Source: Rhodoferax potami (lineage in GTDB: Bacteria; Pseudomonadota; Gammaproteobacteria; Burkholderiales; Burkholderiaceae_C). Taken from it: a stretch of DNA of 64,000 bases. Positions 8,293 to 18,191 of this stretch are shown in pieces (position 1 is the first letter of the stretch; each line of letters opens with the position of its first letter). A model generated the notes under the pieces. That model saw nothing but the letters and a program-made list of their open reading frames with translations. It searched no databases and had not been told where the DNA came from. The position numbers were made by a program, and so were the translations under genes. The stretch covers positions 2,046,001 through 2,110,000 of the forward strand of contig NZ_JAVBIJ010000001.1 in NCBI RefSeq assembly GCF_032193765.1, in the 5' to 3' direction.

Positions 8293-9378
8293 TTAACCCT
8301 GAACCGGTGCCATCGCGCCCGGTTCTTCAGGAATGGCCTGCAGCAGAAAACGGGCAAGTTCGGGCGGCAGGTCGGTCTGCAGGGCCACGCGCTCACCGGT
8401 CGCCGGGTGGTTGCACTGGAATCGCCAGGCGTGCAAAAACATGCGCTTGAGCGGCACAAGCCCTTCGTCACGGGCCAGCGCCTTGTTTAGCTCGAAATCG
8501 CCATATTTGTCATCGCCCACAATGCCCATGCCTTCCGAGGCCAAGTGCACCCGGATCTGGTGGGTGCGACCGGTCTTGATGGTCACCTCCAACAAGGAAT
8601 AGGCCTTTTGCTGCGGCGTTTGCACAACGCAAGCCGCGGGCGTGACCGAATGCACCTTGACCAAACTCAAGGACGGCATGGCGTCCGCATGGTCTTTGGC
8701 CACCACGCGGACACGGCGCTCGCCATCCGGCAGCAGGTATTTCTGCAAAGACTTGTCCAAGACCTTCTTATTAGCCGGCCACTGCCCTGCCACGAGAGCC
8801 AGATAGGTTTTGCCGGTTTCGCGCTCGCGGAATTGGTCTTGCAAATTTTTCAGGGCGCTGCGTTTCTTGGCAACCAGCAGAATGCCGCTGGTTTCCCGGT
8901 CCAGCCGGTGCACCAGCTCCAGAAACGTCGCCTTGGGGCGTGCCATGCGCAATTGCTCAATCACGCCAAAACTCACCCCTGAACCGCCATGCACCGCCAC
9001 GCCTGCCGGTTTGTTTACCGCCAGAAAATGGTCGTCTTCAAACAGCACGGGGAAGTCCTTGGCCGGCACAAAGCGGTGGGCCTGCTCGGCCATCGCAGCT
9101 GTTTTTTGGTCCGCACGCTCGGACGTGCGCACCGGTGGCAGGCGGATAAGATCGCCCGCGGCAATCCGGGTGTCGGCGCTGGCGCGGCCTTTGTTCACGC
9201 GGACTTCGCCGCTGCGGATGATGCGGTAAACGTGGGTCTTGGGGACGCCCTTGAGCTCCCGCATCAGAAAGTTGTCGAGGCGCTGGCCAGCGCTGTCTTC
9301 ATCCACCGTCACGGATTTGACTTGGGTGTTAGCCAGGGGGGCCGTTGAGGGCTCTTTGCCCCCTATAATGTGTTTCAC
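8293..9378 (-). CDS. rluC: 23S rRNA pseudouridine synthase RluC
   Basis: Isomerises uridines of 23S rRNA (positions 955/2504/2580 in E. coli). 361 residues: S4 RNA-binding domain about 32-92, then the RluA-type catalytic domain with Asp160 in VHRLDRETSG and the KTGRTHQIRVH motif. The start is a GTG at 9378; the first 20 residues are poorly conserved, so a slightly later start is possible. It is divergent from rne, and a TATAAT for rne lies inside its first codons. RluC next to rne is a common arrangement. Confidence 0.92.
   Translation of the reverse strand: MKHIIGGKEPSTAPLANTQVKSVTVDEDSAGQRLDNFLMRELKGVPKTHVYRIIRSGEVRVNKGRASADTRIAAGDLIRLPPVRTSERADQKTAAMAEQAHRFVPAKDFPVLFEDDHFLAVNKPAGVAVHGGSGVSFGVIEQLRMARPKATFLELVHRLDRETSGILLVAKKRSALKNLQDQFRERETGKTYLALVAGQWPANKKVLDKSLQKYLLPDGERRVRVVAKDHADAMPSLSLVKVHSVTPAACVVQTPQQKAYSLLEVTIKTGRTHQIRVHLASEGMGIVGDDKYGDFELNKALARDEGLVPLKRMFLHAWRFQCNHPATGERVALQTDLPPELARFLLQAIPEEPGAMAPVQG
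9364..9369 (+). promoter_or_regulatory. Candidate -10 box of the rne promoter
   Basis: A perfect TATAAT followed by GTG lies 505 nt before the rne start. The hexamer 17 nt upstream (GCCGTT) is a poor -35, so it may need an activator. If used, transcription begins near 9376 and gives a leader of about 495 nt. Confidence 0.35.
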
Positions 9379-9873
9379 TAGCGACGCGCCGTAAGTGGTT
9401 GATTTGTCTGGAGTTTAGTCCACACCCCACTGAACGCAGCGCTGGAAGGTCGAAGTCCCCGTTTGGCGCCAGCTGTAAATCACACGCCACCTGCCTGTGA
9501 TGGCAGCGACACCACACGGTCAAGCCGACGAATTGAAACCCTGATACGGAATACCCCAAGTCTGCCAACCCACGGTTGGCGGGCGGAATGAAACGAGATG
9601 TTTGTGTTGCTAAGCCTGATCACCTTGTGCCTGCGGAGCGTTTACGCCCCGTTTGGTGGCACAAATCGGCCTGCAGCCCCGGTACTACCTGCGCAACCAG
9701 CTAGCATTTTTGTAGCGAGTTCACAAACGCATTCCCTCGTCCCCATCCACGCGCCTACGCTTCGACACCTCGTGTGACCTGAAGTTCTCCGGCAATTCCT
9801 CCTCACTTCAATTCGTCAGTCCGACTTCGTGAGCCCCCACCGGGCATGTACTAATTGAAGAAGGATGCAATCC
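9379..9873 (+). promoter_or_regulatory. Long rne 5' leader
   Basis: About 495 nt without a credible gene on either strand. It contains a hairpin GCCAAC (9564-9569)/GTTGGC (9575-9580), several GC-rich imperfect repeats and AU-rich single-stranded patches. E. coli rne has a 361-nt leader through which RNase E represses its own mRNA; a long structured leader here suggests the same autoregulation. The site GAAGAAGG (9857-9864) decides the start codon. Confidence 0.6.
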
Positions 9874-12846
9874 ATGAAACGGATGCTGATCAACGCCACG
9901 CAGGCTGAAGAACGCCGCTTGGCCATCGTCGACGGACAAAAACTCCTCGACTACGAAATCGAAATTGAAGGCCGCGAACAACGCAAAGGCAACATCTACA
10001 AAGCGGTCGTTACCCGCGTAGAGCCCTCCCTAGAAGCCTGTTTTGTGGACTACGGTGAAGACCGCCACGGCTTCCTGCCCTTCAAGGAAATCTCCAAACA
10101 GTATTTCCAGCAAGGCGTGTCTGCGAGCAATGCCCGCATCCAGGACGCGATCCGCGAAGGCCAGGAACTGCTGGTTCAGGTCGAAAAAGAGGAGCGTGGC
10201 AACAAGGGCGCAGCCCTGACCACCTTCATCTCTCTGGCCGGCCGCTACGTGGTGCTGATGCCCAATAACCCCCGTGGCGGTGGCGTCAGCCGCCGCATCG
10301 AGGGCGACGACCGTGCAGAACTCAAAGAGAACATGGACCAGTTGGAATACCCCAACGGCATGTCCATCATCGCCCGCACAGCCGGCATCGGCCGCAGCGC
10401 GCCCGAACTGCAGTGGGACCTGAACTACCTGTTGAAGCTCTGGGGTGCCATCGACGGCGCTGCCAAGGGTGCCAAGGGCGCTTTCCTGATTTACCAGGAA
10501 TCCAGCCTGGTGATCCGCGCCATCCGCGACTACTTCAACAACGACATCGGCGACATCCTGATCGACACCGACGACGTGTACGAGCAGGCTCAGCAGTTCA
10601 TGGCCCACGTGATGCCTGAGCATGCTGCCCGCGTAAAGCGCTACCGTGACGACGCGCCGTTGTTCAGCCGCTTCCAGATCGAACACCAAATCGAATCCGC
10701 CTACGCTCGCACCGTGACATTGCCTTCCGGCGGCGCCATCGTGATCGACCACACCGAAGCATTGGTTTCGGTGGACGTGAACTCGGCCCGCGCCATCAAG
10801 GGCGGCGACATCGAAGAGACCGCCACCCGCACCAACCTAGAAGCCGCTGACGAAGTGGCCCGCCAGATGCGCCTGCGCGACTTGGGTGGCTTAATCGTGA
10901 TCGACTTTATCGACATGGAAGAGTCCCGCAACCGCCGCGAAGTGGAAAACCGCTTGCGCGATGCGCTGCGCCAAGACCGTGCCCGTGTGCAGTTCGGCAC
11001 CATCTCCAAGTTCGGTTTGATGGAAATGAGCCGCCAGCGCCTACGCCCGGCCCTGTCCGAAGGTGCGTCCATCCCCTGCCCGCGTTGCGGTGGTTCTGGC
11101 CACATCCGTGATACCGAGTCCAGCGCCTTGCAGATTTTGCGCATCATCCAGGAAGAGTCCCTCAAGGACAACACCGCCTCGGTGCTGTGCCAGGTTCCCG
11201 TGGAAGTGGCTTCGTTCCTGTTGAACGAAAAGCGCACTGAAATCGCCAAGATCGAGTTGAAGCAACGCATCAATGTGTTGATGGTGCCCAACAAGACCCT
11301 GGAAACGCCCAACTACAAACTTGAGCGCTTGAAACACGACGACCCACGCCTCGACCACATCGAAGCCAGCTACAAGATGGCTGACGACATGGAAGAAGGC
11401 ACCGGCGTGACACGTCGCTCCCAAGAGCCGACTAACAAGCAAACGCCTGTGATCAAGGGTGTGTTGCCTGATGCCCCCGCACCCATCGCGCCTCCTAAGC
11501 CAGAGCCCGTCAAGGTTGTAGCAGCGCCCGCAGCTCCCGTTGCAGCAGCGCCGGAACCTACAGGCTTCTTTGCTTGGCTCAAGTCTTTGTTTGCAGCTCC
11601 CGCTGCCGCTCCAGCCCCTGTGGCCCCGACTCCAGTCAAGACGGAAGAGAAGCGCGAAGCCCGTCCAAGCCGCGACGGTGGCCGTAACGGCGGCCGCAAC
11701 CAGCGTGGCGAGCGCAATGCAGAAGGCCGTGGCGAAGCGCGTGCCGATGCCCGCCCGGATAACCGCGGCGAGCGCAATGACCGTGGCAACCGCAATGAGC
11801 GCGGTGACCGCAATGCGCGCCCTGAGCGTGGCGAACGGGGTGCCCGCAATGAGCGCGGCGAACGCAACCAAGCCCCCCGCCAAGATCGCATGGACGCCGA
11901 ACAAGCCAAAGCGGTCAACCCTGAGGTCAGCGTCCAAGCCGACCAAGGTAGCCAACAGCAGCCCCGCGAAGGTCGCCAGGAGCGCGGCAACCGCAACGAA
12001 CGCGGTAACCGCGGACCGCGCAACGGCGAGCGCACGGACGTACGCGCTACGGAGCCCACCAGCGAAGTAGTAGCGCCCCAAGCGCTGACAGAGGGCGCAG
12101 TGCCCGCAGCAGACCCAAGCGCTGAAGGACGCGAACCACGCGAAGGCCGCAATGGCCGTGGCCGTGGACGCCGCAACGACCGGGCGCCACGCCAGGACGA
12201 AGGTCAAGCGCCACAAGCAGCCGGGACTGAAGCCACCGGCAACGAAGTCGCTGAAGCTGTCGCTACTGGCGAAGTTGCCGCCGACAACGGTGCTGCGCAG
12301 GAGCCGCGTGAACGCCGCTCGCGTGACCGCTACGGTCGTGACCGTGGTAACCGCGGCCCCCGTGGTGAAAATGGTCAGCGCATCGCGATCGACGGTGCAG
12401 AAGCCGCAGCAGTGGCGCCCGAGGCGAGTGCTGCGCCAGAAGCCGTGGCCGTGACTGTGGCACCGGAAGCCGCCGCACTCGTGGCCGCTGAGGTAAGCGC
12501 ACCCGCACCGGTAGCTGCAGCGCCTGTCGCAGCACCCGTAGCTCCAGCGCCCGCCCCGTTAGCGGATGCGGCACCTGCCGGCCGCATGCCCAAAGTGGCA
12601 GGCTACAGCCTGCCGACCGCTGCCTTGGTGGAAGTGGCCAACAGCTCTGGCCTGCAATGGGTGAACTCGGATGCAGACAAAATCGCAGCCGTGCAAGCCG
12701 CGATTGCCGCCGAACCCAAGCCGGTGCACATCCCCCGCGAGCGTCCTGCCCCGGTGGAGCTTGACGACCGCCCCTTGGTGTTGGTCGAGACCCGTCGCGA
12801 TCTGCGTGACATGAAGCTACCGTTTGAGAACGATCAAACGGCTTAA
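9874..12846 (+). CDS. rne: Ribonuclease E
   Basis: Essential endoribonuclease for mRNA decay and rRNA/tRNA processing; scaffold of the degradosome. Of two in-frame ATGs I choose 9874 ([10 protein letters not shown]), 9 nt after GAAGAAGG; the ATG at 9865 directly abuts it. 990 residues: S1 domain about 38-120, RNase H-like and DNase I-like catalytic region with Asp301 and Asp344, Zn-link CPRCGG at 402-407. From about 510 on it is disordered, first Ala/Pro-rich, then Arg/Asn/Gly/Glu-rich (NERGDRN-type repeats, about 610-680), then Ala/Pro/Val-rich, ending in a conserved tail ([12 protein letters not shown]). Confidence 0.96.
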   Translation: MKRMLINATQAEERRLAIVDGQKLLDYEIEIEGREQRKGNIYKAVVTRVEPSLEACFVDYGEDRHGFLPFKEISKQYFQQGVSASNARIQDAIREGQELLVQVEKEERGNKGAALTTFISLAGRYVVLMPNNPRGGGVSRRIEGDDRAELKENMDQLEYPNGMSIIARTAGIGRSAPELQWDLNYLLKLWGAIDGAAKGAKGAFLIYQESSLVIRAIRDYFNNDIGDILIDTDDVYEQAQQFMAHVMPEHAARVKRYRDDAPLFSRFQIEHQIESAYARTVTLPSGGAIVIDHTEALVSVDVNSARAIKGGDIEETATRTNLEAADEVARQMRLRDLGGLIVIDFIDMEESRNRREVENRLRDALRQDRARVQFGTISKFGLMEMSRQRLRPALSEGASIPCPRCGGSGHIRDTESSALQILRIIQEESLKDNTASVLCQVPVEVASFLLNEKRTEIAKIELKQRINVLMVPNKTLETPNYKLERLKHDDPRLDHIEASYKMADDMEEGTGVTRRSQEPTNKQTPVIKGVLPDAPAPIAPPKPEPVKVVAAPAAPVAAAPEPTGFFAWLKSLFAAPAAAPAPVAPTPVKTEEKREARPSRDGGRNGGRNQRGERNAEGRGEARADARPDNRGERNDRGNRNERGDRNARPERGERGARNERGERNQAPRQDRMDAEQAKAVNPEVSVQADQGSQQQPREGRQERGNRNERGNRGPRNGERTDVRATEPTSEVVAPQALTEGAVPAADPSAEGREPREGRNGRGRGRRNDRAPRQDEGQAPQAAGTEATGNEVAEAVATGEVAADNGAAQEPRERRSRDRYGRDRGNRGPRGENGQRIAIDGAEAAAVAPEASAAPEAVAVTVAPEAAALVAAEVSAPAPVAAAPVAAPVAPAPAPLADAAPAGRMPKVAGYSLPTAALVEVANSSGLQWVNSDADKIAAVQAAIAAEPKPVHIPRERPAPVELDDRPLVLVETRRDLRDMKLPFENDQTA

Positions 12847-12857
12847 GCCGCCAGTCC

Positions 12858-12916
12858 AGTCACCGCCATGCGCGGTGACTGTTCATAAAAAAAGGGCACC
12901 GAGGTGCCCTTTTTTT
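12858..12916 (+). terminator. rne terminator (bidirectional)
   Basis: GGGCACC (12894-12900) pairs with GGTGCCC (12903-12909), flanked by seven A and seven T, so it works on both strands for rne and the convergent GGDEF gene. A second stem AGTCACCGC/GCGGTGACT (12858-12866/12872-12880) sits just upstream. Confidence 0.9.
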
Positions 12917-12941
12917 ATGCCGGATTACCGGCAAGATCTCA

Positions 12942-14018
12942 CTAAAAAATATCCACCGCGCCGATTTTCAGGGCCTCAGCAAAAAAGCCTTTGCGCACGA
13001 GTTCCGCATGGCTGAACACCTTGTTCCGGCCGTGGTGCTGCCCATAGTCAACCGCGCGCTCTGCCCGCTCCAAGGCGGTATTGGGTGAGTCATCAGGCGT
13101 CACCCGGGTGAGGCCGCCGCAAATCGTCAAATGCCCCACCTGCGGGAAATTGAATTTCTCGATATTGGCCCGGAACCGCTCAAATGCGGCCAGCACCAAG
13201 GCCTCATCGGGGCAATGCATCAACACCGCGAACTGCTCCCCCCCGAAACGGTACAAACGATCGTAGGTGCGGAAGGTGTTGTTCATGATGCGCGCGACCA
13301 GCAGCAGCACCTCCTCCGCAATCAGGTGCCCATGATGGTCGTTGATCGTGCCGAAGTTATCTACACAGATGGTGCCCAGCCAATAGTTGGGAGGCACCCG
13401 ATGCCGGCGCTCCTGCCCCGCCGCTAACACGATCTGGCGGGCCTCGGCTGCCGCGTCCTGCATCTCGCCCAACTCTTCGAGGACGGCGCTGTAAAACGTG
13501 TCATCCAGAGACTTGCGGTTGAGCAGACCCGTCAAGGCATCCCGATCGCTGTAGGCCAGCAACCGGTACATATTGCGAAAAACACGCGACACATCCGCAA
13601 TCACCATGAGTTGGTCGTCGAGCAGCGCACTGGCCGAATGGATCTCCAGTACACCCTCCACGTCGGCCACCGGGTCAGCAAATAGCGGCAAATAGGTAAT
13701 TCGCGGCCCGTCCTCGCCCGCCCAGGCAATTTCGACCCGTTCGCGGCGTTGGATGCAATGCAAACGGTCCCGGTTGTCCTCCAGCAAAGGCAGGGTTTGA
13801 AAGTCCACGCGCAAGGGATCTACCACCTTACCACCACCGCGCGCATCGAGCACGGTGACATCCATCCAGCGTTTGACGCCCTCCTCGCTGACGACCTTGG
13901 ATACCAGCACCCGCTGGATAGGCACCAGGTCAATCAGGGCTTTGGAGAGGGTGAGCTCCAGCAGATCGCGGTCGCGGTGGTCCGTGAGCTTGATGAGGTG
14001 TTCAATAAGTGAGGCCAT
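12942..14018 (-). CDS. GGDEF-domain protein with degenerate active site
   Basis: 358 residues: a GAF-like N-terminal region (about 1-150) and a C-terminal GGDEF domain (from about 156, DRDALTGLLNR at 158-168). The signature reads GGEQF (259-263), with Gln for the usual Glu at position four, and FKxxND is FGTIND, losing the phosphate-binding Lys; the metal Asp220 remains. A roughly 35-residue insert precedes that strand. This suggests weak or no diguanylate cyclase activity, perhaps a c-di-GMP or GTP receptor, but some variants stay active. It stands alone, convergent with rne. Confidence 0.8.
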   Translation of the reverse strand: MASLIEHLIKLTDHRDRDLLELTLSKALIDLVPIQRVLVSKVVSEEGVKRWMDVTVLDARGGGKVVDPLRVDFQTLPLLEDNRDRLHCIQRRERVEIAWAGEDGPRITYLPLFADPVADVEGVLEIHSASALLDDQLMVIADVSRVFRNMYRLLAYSDRDALTGLLNRKSLDDTFYSAVLEELGEMQDAAAEARQIVLAAGQERRHRVPPNYWLGTICVDNFGTINDHHGHLIAEEVLLLVARIMNNTFRTYDRLYRFGGEQFAVLMHCPDEALVLAAFERFRANIEKFNFPQVGHLTICGGLTRVTPDDSPNTALERAERAVDYGQHHGRNKVFSHAELVRKGFFAEALKIGAVDIF

Positions 14019-14060
14019 GAAACCATAATAGCCCCAACGCCTTGCGGCGTCACCATGGGT

Positions 14061-15329
14061 TTACGCCCTTGCAGCCGCTTTGTAAGCCTCTGCCGCCGCT
14101 TTGGTATCCATGCGGTGTTCGGCCAGATCGGCCAAGGCCAACAAGGCCCGACGCTTCAAACTGGCATCCTTGAGCAGCGGGATGGACTGTTTCAACAAAG
14201 CCTGCGCTTTGCCCCACAGCGACAAGCGAACACACATCACGCCGGCCAGATACTGCAGCAAGGGGTCACCAGGCAGCGCCATTTGCGCCTGCTCGATGCG
14301 GGCAAGCCAAGCCGCGTCCGGCACGGCCTCGCTGGCACCGAAACTGGTTTCCAAAATACCGGTCAGCCGCACCCGTTGATCGGTGGTCAGGCTATGGCCT
14401 TGCGACTCCCACAGTGGCAACACCCAGAGACGCGCCACCGCAGGATCACCTTGAACGCTAAGCAAGCGTTGCGCAGCCTCCAGCGCCACGTCCGGCTGCT
14501 GTCGCTCGGACAATTCCAAAGACGCCCACGCCTGCGACAGTTGCGCAGCATCGTGCGCGTTGCGCAGCATCTCAAGGGCCAGCCCACGCACGATGCCTGC
14601 TCCCGCCACTTCCGAGAATGCCCGGTGTTTGGTCAGCACTCTGGCTGCATCCAGTGCCACGCGGGTATTTCGGGCCTGGCGCGCTGCTTTAAAGCGCAAC
14701 CGCAGCGCAATGGTGCGCCGAGCCGTGCCGACGGGCAATTGCTCCAGCCAGCGCACGGCACCGGCTGAATCGCGATCTTCCAGAGCCCAACGCGCTGCAC
14801 GCAACTGAACCCCATCCCGCAAGTCACCGGCCTCTTTGCTGCTGGCCTCTGCCAGTGCGTTTTCAAAGTGCGCCTCACGGAGGCTTCGGTCTTGCAGGGC
14901 ATGGGCACTCTCGGCAGCCAGAAGGTGCGCCAATGTGCGCAAGCGCGCGGCATCCGGCAAGGCATCACCACTGGCCAGCATGGCGTCTTCAATCGCCACC
15001 ACCACTTCCGCGGCTTTGCGGGCCCGCACAAACCGGCCCGCCACCAAATGGGAAATGGTGTCGAGCAGGCCGGAGTAAATGCTCCGCTCTTTGTACGAGA
15101 GCCGCCAGCGACGGGCCTGCTGCGGAATGCTGAACAAACCCGACAAGGCACGCAAGGCCAGATGCAAGGTCACAAAAAGCAGCGCCAGGCCGAGCAACAC
15201 GAGGTTCAACGACACATCGATACGGTGGGGCGGCCAGAACAAGGTGACCGTGCCATGGTTATTTCCTGCGAAAAGTGCAGACACCACAGCCACGCAAAAG
15301 AGGGCGATCAACCAAAGCGCAAACCGCAT
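14061..15329 (-). CDS. hemY: HemY, haem-biosynthesis-associated TPR membrane protein
   Basis: 422 residues: two N-terminal membrane segments (about 4-22 and 38-60), the HemY_N region, then TPR-like helical repeats to the end. Encoded with hemC, hemD and hemX in many gamma- and betaproteobacteria. It is not protoporphyrinogen oxidase; its role in late tetrapyrrole synthesis is unresolved. It starts 2 nt after the hemX stop and is the last gene of the hemCDXY operon. Confidence 0.9.
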   Translation of the reverse strand: MRFALWLIALFCVAVVSALFAGNNHGTVTLFWPPHRIDVSLNLVLLGLALLFVTLHLALRALSGLFSIPQQARRWRLSYKERSIYSGLLDTISHLVAGRFVRARKAAEVVVAIEDAMLASGDALPDAARLRTLAHLLAAESAHALQDRSLREAHFENALAEASSKEAGDLRDGVQLRAARWALEDRDSAGAVRWLEQLPVGTARRTIALRLRFKAARQARNTRVALDAARVLTKHRAFSEVAGAGIVRGLALEMLRNAHDAAQLSQAWASLELSERQQPDVALEAAQRLLSVQGDPAVARLWVLPLWESQGHSLTTDQRVRLTGILETSFGASEAVPDAAWLARIEQAQMALPGDPLLQYLAGVMCVRLSLWGKAQALLKQSIPLLKDASLKRRALLALADLAEHRMDTKAAAEAYKAAARA

Positions 15330-15331
15330 GA

Positions 15332-16384
15332 TCAGCGCCCCGCCGCTGCCGTAGCCAAGGCGGCCAAGGTGTCGTCCACCCGCGGCACCTCAAGGGTGCG
15401 CATTTGAGACTGCAGCACCTGCAAGGCTGCCTGGGCCGCCTGTGTTTTGCGGGACGAGCCATCAAAAAACCGGGTCAGCGAACCAGACGCTGCGGACAAA
15501 TCGGCACGGGCAGCTTCGGTTTGGCGGGCCAGTAAACCCAAGCGCGCGTTCAGCACCTTCAGCTTGAAGTTTTCGCGCACGAAGAACGCTTGCTCCGGGG
15601 ACAACAAGGCGGCATCCGGGCTATCGATCTTGCTCACCCGCACCAGGCCCCGTACCTCGTCACGGATGACGACACCGACACGCCCCCACCAACCTGGCAG
15701 AGACTCTTGGGCTTGCCGTTCTAAAACCGGCGGGGTTTTGGTTGAGGGCAGCGCATTGCTGACCGGAATCTCGTCCGCCAAAGACACCAACTCGTCCAGC
15801 TTGAGCAGCATGGCCGGGGTGTCTGAGAGCGCAGTGTTTTTGATACGTGCGATGTCTTTGGCAATAGCGCGTTGGATCGGTGCCAGGCGCGGCTGCGCGG
15901 CGCGGTTGACCCGCTGTTCCGCGGACTTCAGCGCCGTCAACAAAGGCTCGACGCTCCCGGTGAGCTGGGCCTGTTGTTGGGCAAGGCGCAAGCCCGACTC
16001 CATGTCGACCACCAGGTTTTCGTCGCGTGAGCGCGAGAGACTTTGGATCAGCTCTTCGAGTTGCGTGCGCTGCAGTGTCACCTCGCTCAAGCGCGCATCC
16101 AGCACGGCAATCTTGGCAGCGGTTTCAATCGCCAGCTCTTGCGCCTGCTTGGCGGTGCTCCGCGCTTCGCCGGCTTGCGCGCCGGAGTCCGCCGTCTGGC
16201 GGGCCAACTGCTCTTGGACATGGCCGAGCTTCTGCCACAACATCCCGCTGCCGATGGCGCCGGCGGCTGCCACCAAGGCGACAACCCCCAACCAACGGTG
16301 GGGCTCCGCCAGCTTCGCAATCGGAGTCACTCCAACCGCAGGTGCGGCATCCTTGGCAAAAGGCTCGGGGGCTTCAGAGTTCAT
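15332..16384 (-). CDS. hemX: HemX, uroporphyrinogen-III C-methyltransferase-like membrane protein
   Basis: 350 residues: cytoplasmic N-terminus, one membrane segment about 30-50 (LGVVALVAAAGAIGSGM), an Ala/Gln-rich coiled coil about 55-125, and a C-terminal periplasmic domain. The family is often labelled uroporphyrinogen-III methyltransferase, but the SAM-binding methylase fold is not present, so that name is misleading. Its ATG overlaps the hemD stop in an ATGA, and hemY follows after 2 nt. Confidence 0.88.
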   Translation of the reverse strand: MNSEAPEPFAKDAAPAVGVTPIAKLAEPHRWLGVVALVAAAGAIGSGMLWQKLGHVQEQLARQTADSGAQAGEARSTAKQAQELAIETAAKIAVLDARLSEVTLQRTQLEELIQSLSRSRDENLVVDMESGLRLAQQQAQLTGSVEPLLTALKSAEQRVNRAAQPRLAPIQRAIAKDIARIKNTALSDTPAMLLKLDELVSLADEIPVSNALPSTKTPPVLERQAQESLPGWWGRVGVVIRDEVRGLVRVSKIDSPDAALLSPEQAFFVRENFKLKVLNARLGLLARQTEAARADLSAASGSLTRFFDGSSRKTQAAQAALQVLQSQMRTLEVPRVDDTLAALATAAAGR

Positions 16385-17175
16385 TGCAGGGATTCTATCG
16401 AGGCCAACAGTGCGCCCAGCACAGGTTTCGCCTGCAAAACCTGACCAAAACCAGCCTCCAAGGCTGCAGCTTCAATCCGAGCATGGGTTACTACGGCTTT
16501 GGCTTGGCTCCAATCCCCGTGCGGGCAGCAGGCCTGCAAATTGCGCACTGCTTCCGAGCTGCTAAACACCCACACTGTGCCGTCTGCGGCGGCGCGCTTC
16601 GCAAAGGCCAATGCATCAGCATCCCACACCGGGCGTTGTCGCTGGTAGGCAACGACGAACTCGACCTCGCCTCCGGCGCTTTTCACTTGGCGGGCAAACC
16701 AATCCCGGCCAAACCCTTCATCGCTGGCGCCTGCATCCACCGTGGTGCCGCGAACCACCAGCACGCGGTAACCGGGCACCACTTGAGTGGACACCACGTC
16801 CCACAAGGCCTCGGAGTCGAACTGGCCGCCGTCATGGTCCGGCGCATCAATGCATGCTGCATGGGCGCCGACTTTCAGCAGCGCAGAGTAGCTGCCGGGC
16901 CCCGTCACAAATGCTCTTGTTTTGATAGCTGCATCCGCAGTAAATACGGGCGCCACCATTGTTTTTTGTTCGAAAAAATAGTGCACTGCATTTCGGCTGA
17001 CAAACATGGCGGCATCAAAGCTGCCCAAGCGCTCCCAGGCCGCGCTGAGCGGCGCAACTGCTGCCGCAGCTTGGATATCAATCAAGGGCAAGGATTCGGC
17101 GTGAAAGCCGGCGTCCGCAAGTGCCTTGAGCCACGGCGCAGCTTCCGATTGAGGCCGGGTGATGACGACGCGCAT
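16381..17175 (-). CDS. hemD: Uroporphyrinogen-III synthase HemD
   Basis: Cyclises hydroxymethylbilane to uroporphyrinogen III with inversion of ring D. 264 residues from the ATG at 17175 (MRVVITRPQ, the family start). TRP near the N-terminus, VSRNAVHYFF, a hinge with RG.. and a C-terminal FSSSEAVRNL are typical. Between NAVHYFF and FVTGPGS lies an extra Lys/Ala/Thr-rich stretch of about 17-20 residues encoded by an antisense 59-nt repeat. It follows hemC by 7 nt and overlaps hemX by 4 nt. Confidence 0.92.
   Translation of the reverse strand: MRVVITRPQSEAAPWLKALADAGFHAESLPLIDIQAAAAVAPLSAAWERLGSFDAAMFVSRNAVHYFFEQKTMVAPVFTADAAIKTRAFVTGPGSYSALLKVGAHAACIDAPDHDGGQFDSEALWDVVSTQVVPGYRVLVVRGTTVDAGASDEGFGRDWFARQVKSAGGEVEFVVAYQRQRPVWDADALAFAKRAAADGTVWVFSSSEAVRNLQACCPHGDWSQAKAVVTHARIEAAALEAGFGQVLQAKPVLGALLASIESLQ
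16911..16969 (+). repeat. 59-nt interspersed element inside hemD
   Basis: Plus-strand copy, antisense to hemD: TGCT at positions 2-5, ATAGCTGC at 15-22, CCGCA at 25-29, GGCGCCA around 39-45 and a TTTTTT tail at 53-58. It is translated through in the hemD frame as a loop (about residues 69-88) not expected in other HemD proteins. Confidence 0.6.
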
Positions 17176-17182
17176 CGCGGCC

Positions 17183-18118
17183 TTAGGCGGTTTGCGCCCG
17201 CACGCCTTCTTGCAATGCAAGCGCGACCTGTTCACCCAACGCGATGGCCGACGCGGTGTCGGCCACACGGCCACTGGCGTGGGCGTACACCACAGGCTGG
17301 ACGCCATCGGCATCGCCCCAAGCCGCCCGAATACGCAATTGCTCACCATCAAACTGGGCATACGCCGCCAACGGCATCGAGCAACTCCCGCCCATCATGC
17401 GGCTCACCGCCCGCTCGGCGGACACCGCCAGCCAAGTGGGTATGTGCACCAGGTGCTGCAAGGCGCCTGCCACGTCTGCACGGTCGCTCCGGATTTCGAT
17501 GCCCAAGGCGCCTTGCCCGGCCGCGGGCAGCATCTGCTCAGGCTCAAAGACCGCGCGAATACGCGCCTCCAAACCCAAACGCTTCAAGCCAGCTGCCGCC
17601 AGAACGATGCCGTCGTACAGGCCATCGTCGAGCTTGCGCAATCGGGTGTCGAGGTTGCCACGCAAAGGCTCAATCTTCAGATCGGGGCGCATGGCGCGCA
17701 ACAAGGCCACACGTCGCAAACTCGAGGTCCCGACGACGGCGCCGGTTGGCAGATCCAACACACTGGCGTAGGTGCTGGACACCCAGGCATCGCGGGGGTC
17801 TTCCCGCTCCATCACGCAGGCCAGCACAAAGCCTTCGGGCAGCTCCATCGGAACATCTTTGAGGGAATGGACCGCAAGGTCGGCACGGCCTTCTTCGAGG
17901 GCGACCTCCAGCTCTTTGACGAACAGGCCTTTGCCACCGACTTTGCTGAGCGAGCGATCGAGGATCTGATCGCCTTTGGTGGTCATTCCCAAGAGGGCCA
18001 CCGTTGACCCGTTTTTTTCTAATAAAGACTGAACATGTTCAGCCTGCCAAAGTGCCAATCGGCTCTCTCGGGTGGCGATCGTAAATGTGGGCAAAATCGT
18101 AACTCGGCTGTAATCCAA
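17183..18118 (-). CDS. hemC: Porphobilinogen deaminase HemC
   Basis: Polymerises four porphobilinogen into hydroxymethylbilane. 311 residues, standard length: [10 protein letters not shown] near the N-terminus, Asp88 (SLKDVP) as catalytic aspartate, the Arg-rich TSSLRR at 131-136, and Cys246 in GGSCSMPL, where the dipyrromethane cofactor is attached. First gene of hemCDXY; it diverges from ppc across 73 nt that must hold both promoters, though I see no clear boxes. Confidence 0.96.
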   Translation of the reverse strand: MDYSRVTILPTFTIATRESRLALWQAEHVQSLLEKNGSTVALLGMTTKGDQILDRSLSKVGGKGLFVKELEVALEEGRADLAVHSLKDVPMELPEGFVLACVMEREDPRDAWVSSTYASVLDLPTGAVVGTSSLRRVALLRAMRPDLKIEPLRGNLDTRLRKLDDGLYDGIVLAAAGLKRLGLEARIRAVFEPEQMLPAAGQGALGIEIRSDRADVAGALQHLVHIPTWLAVSAERAVSRMMGGSCSMPLAAYAQFDGEQLRIRAAWGDADGVQPVVYAHASGRVADTASAIALGEQVALALQEGVRAQTA

Positions 18119-18191
18119 AATATGGCTTCGATGCTAGCATGGGCGCGTTCCTTGCTTCACCTGAAGCCTCCCCCACCCCACTCCCAGACCT

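Noticed and set aside
9698..9756. Possible further 59-nt element in the rne leader (GCTA at positions 3-6 and GTAGC at 15-19)
   Set aside because: Only the left third matches; GCGCA and TGCGCTAGAGGCC are missing.
11041..12216. Long minus-strand open frames inside rne
   Set aside because: Ala/Arg-rich shadow frames of the GC-rich rne tail with no domain or ribosome site.
16027..17862. 611-codon plus-strand frame across hemX, hemD and hemC
   Set aside because: Antisense to three well-supported hem genes, rich in Arg/His/Pro, no recognisable domain.
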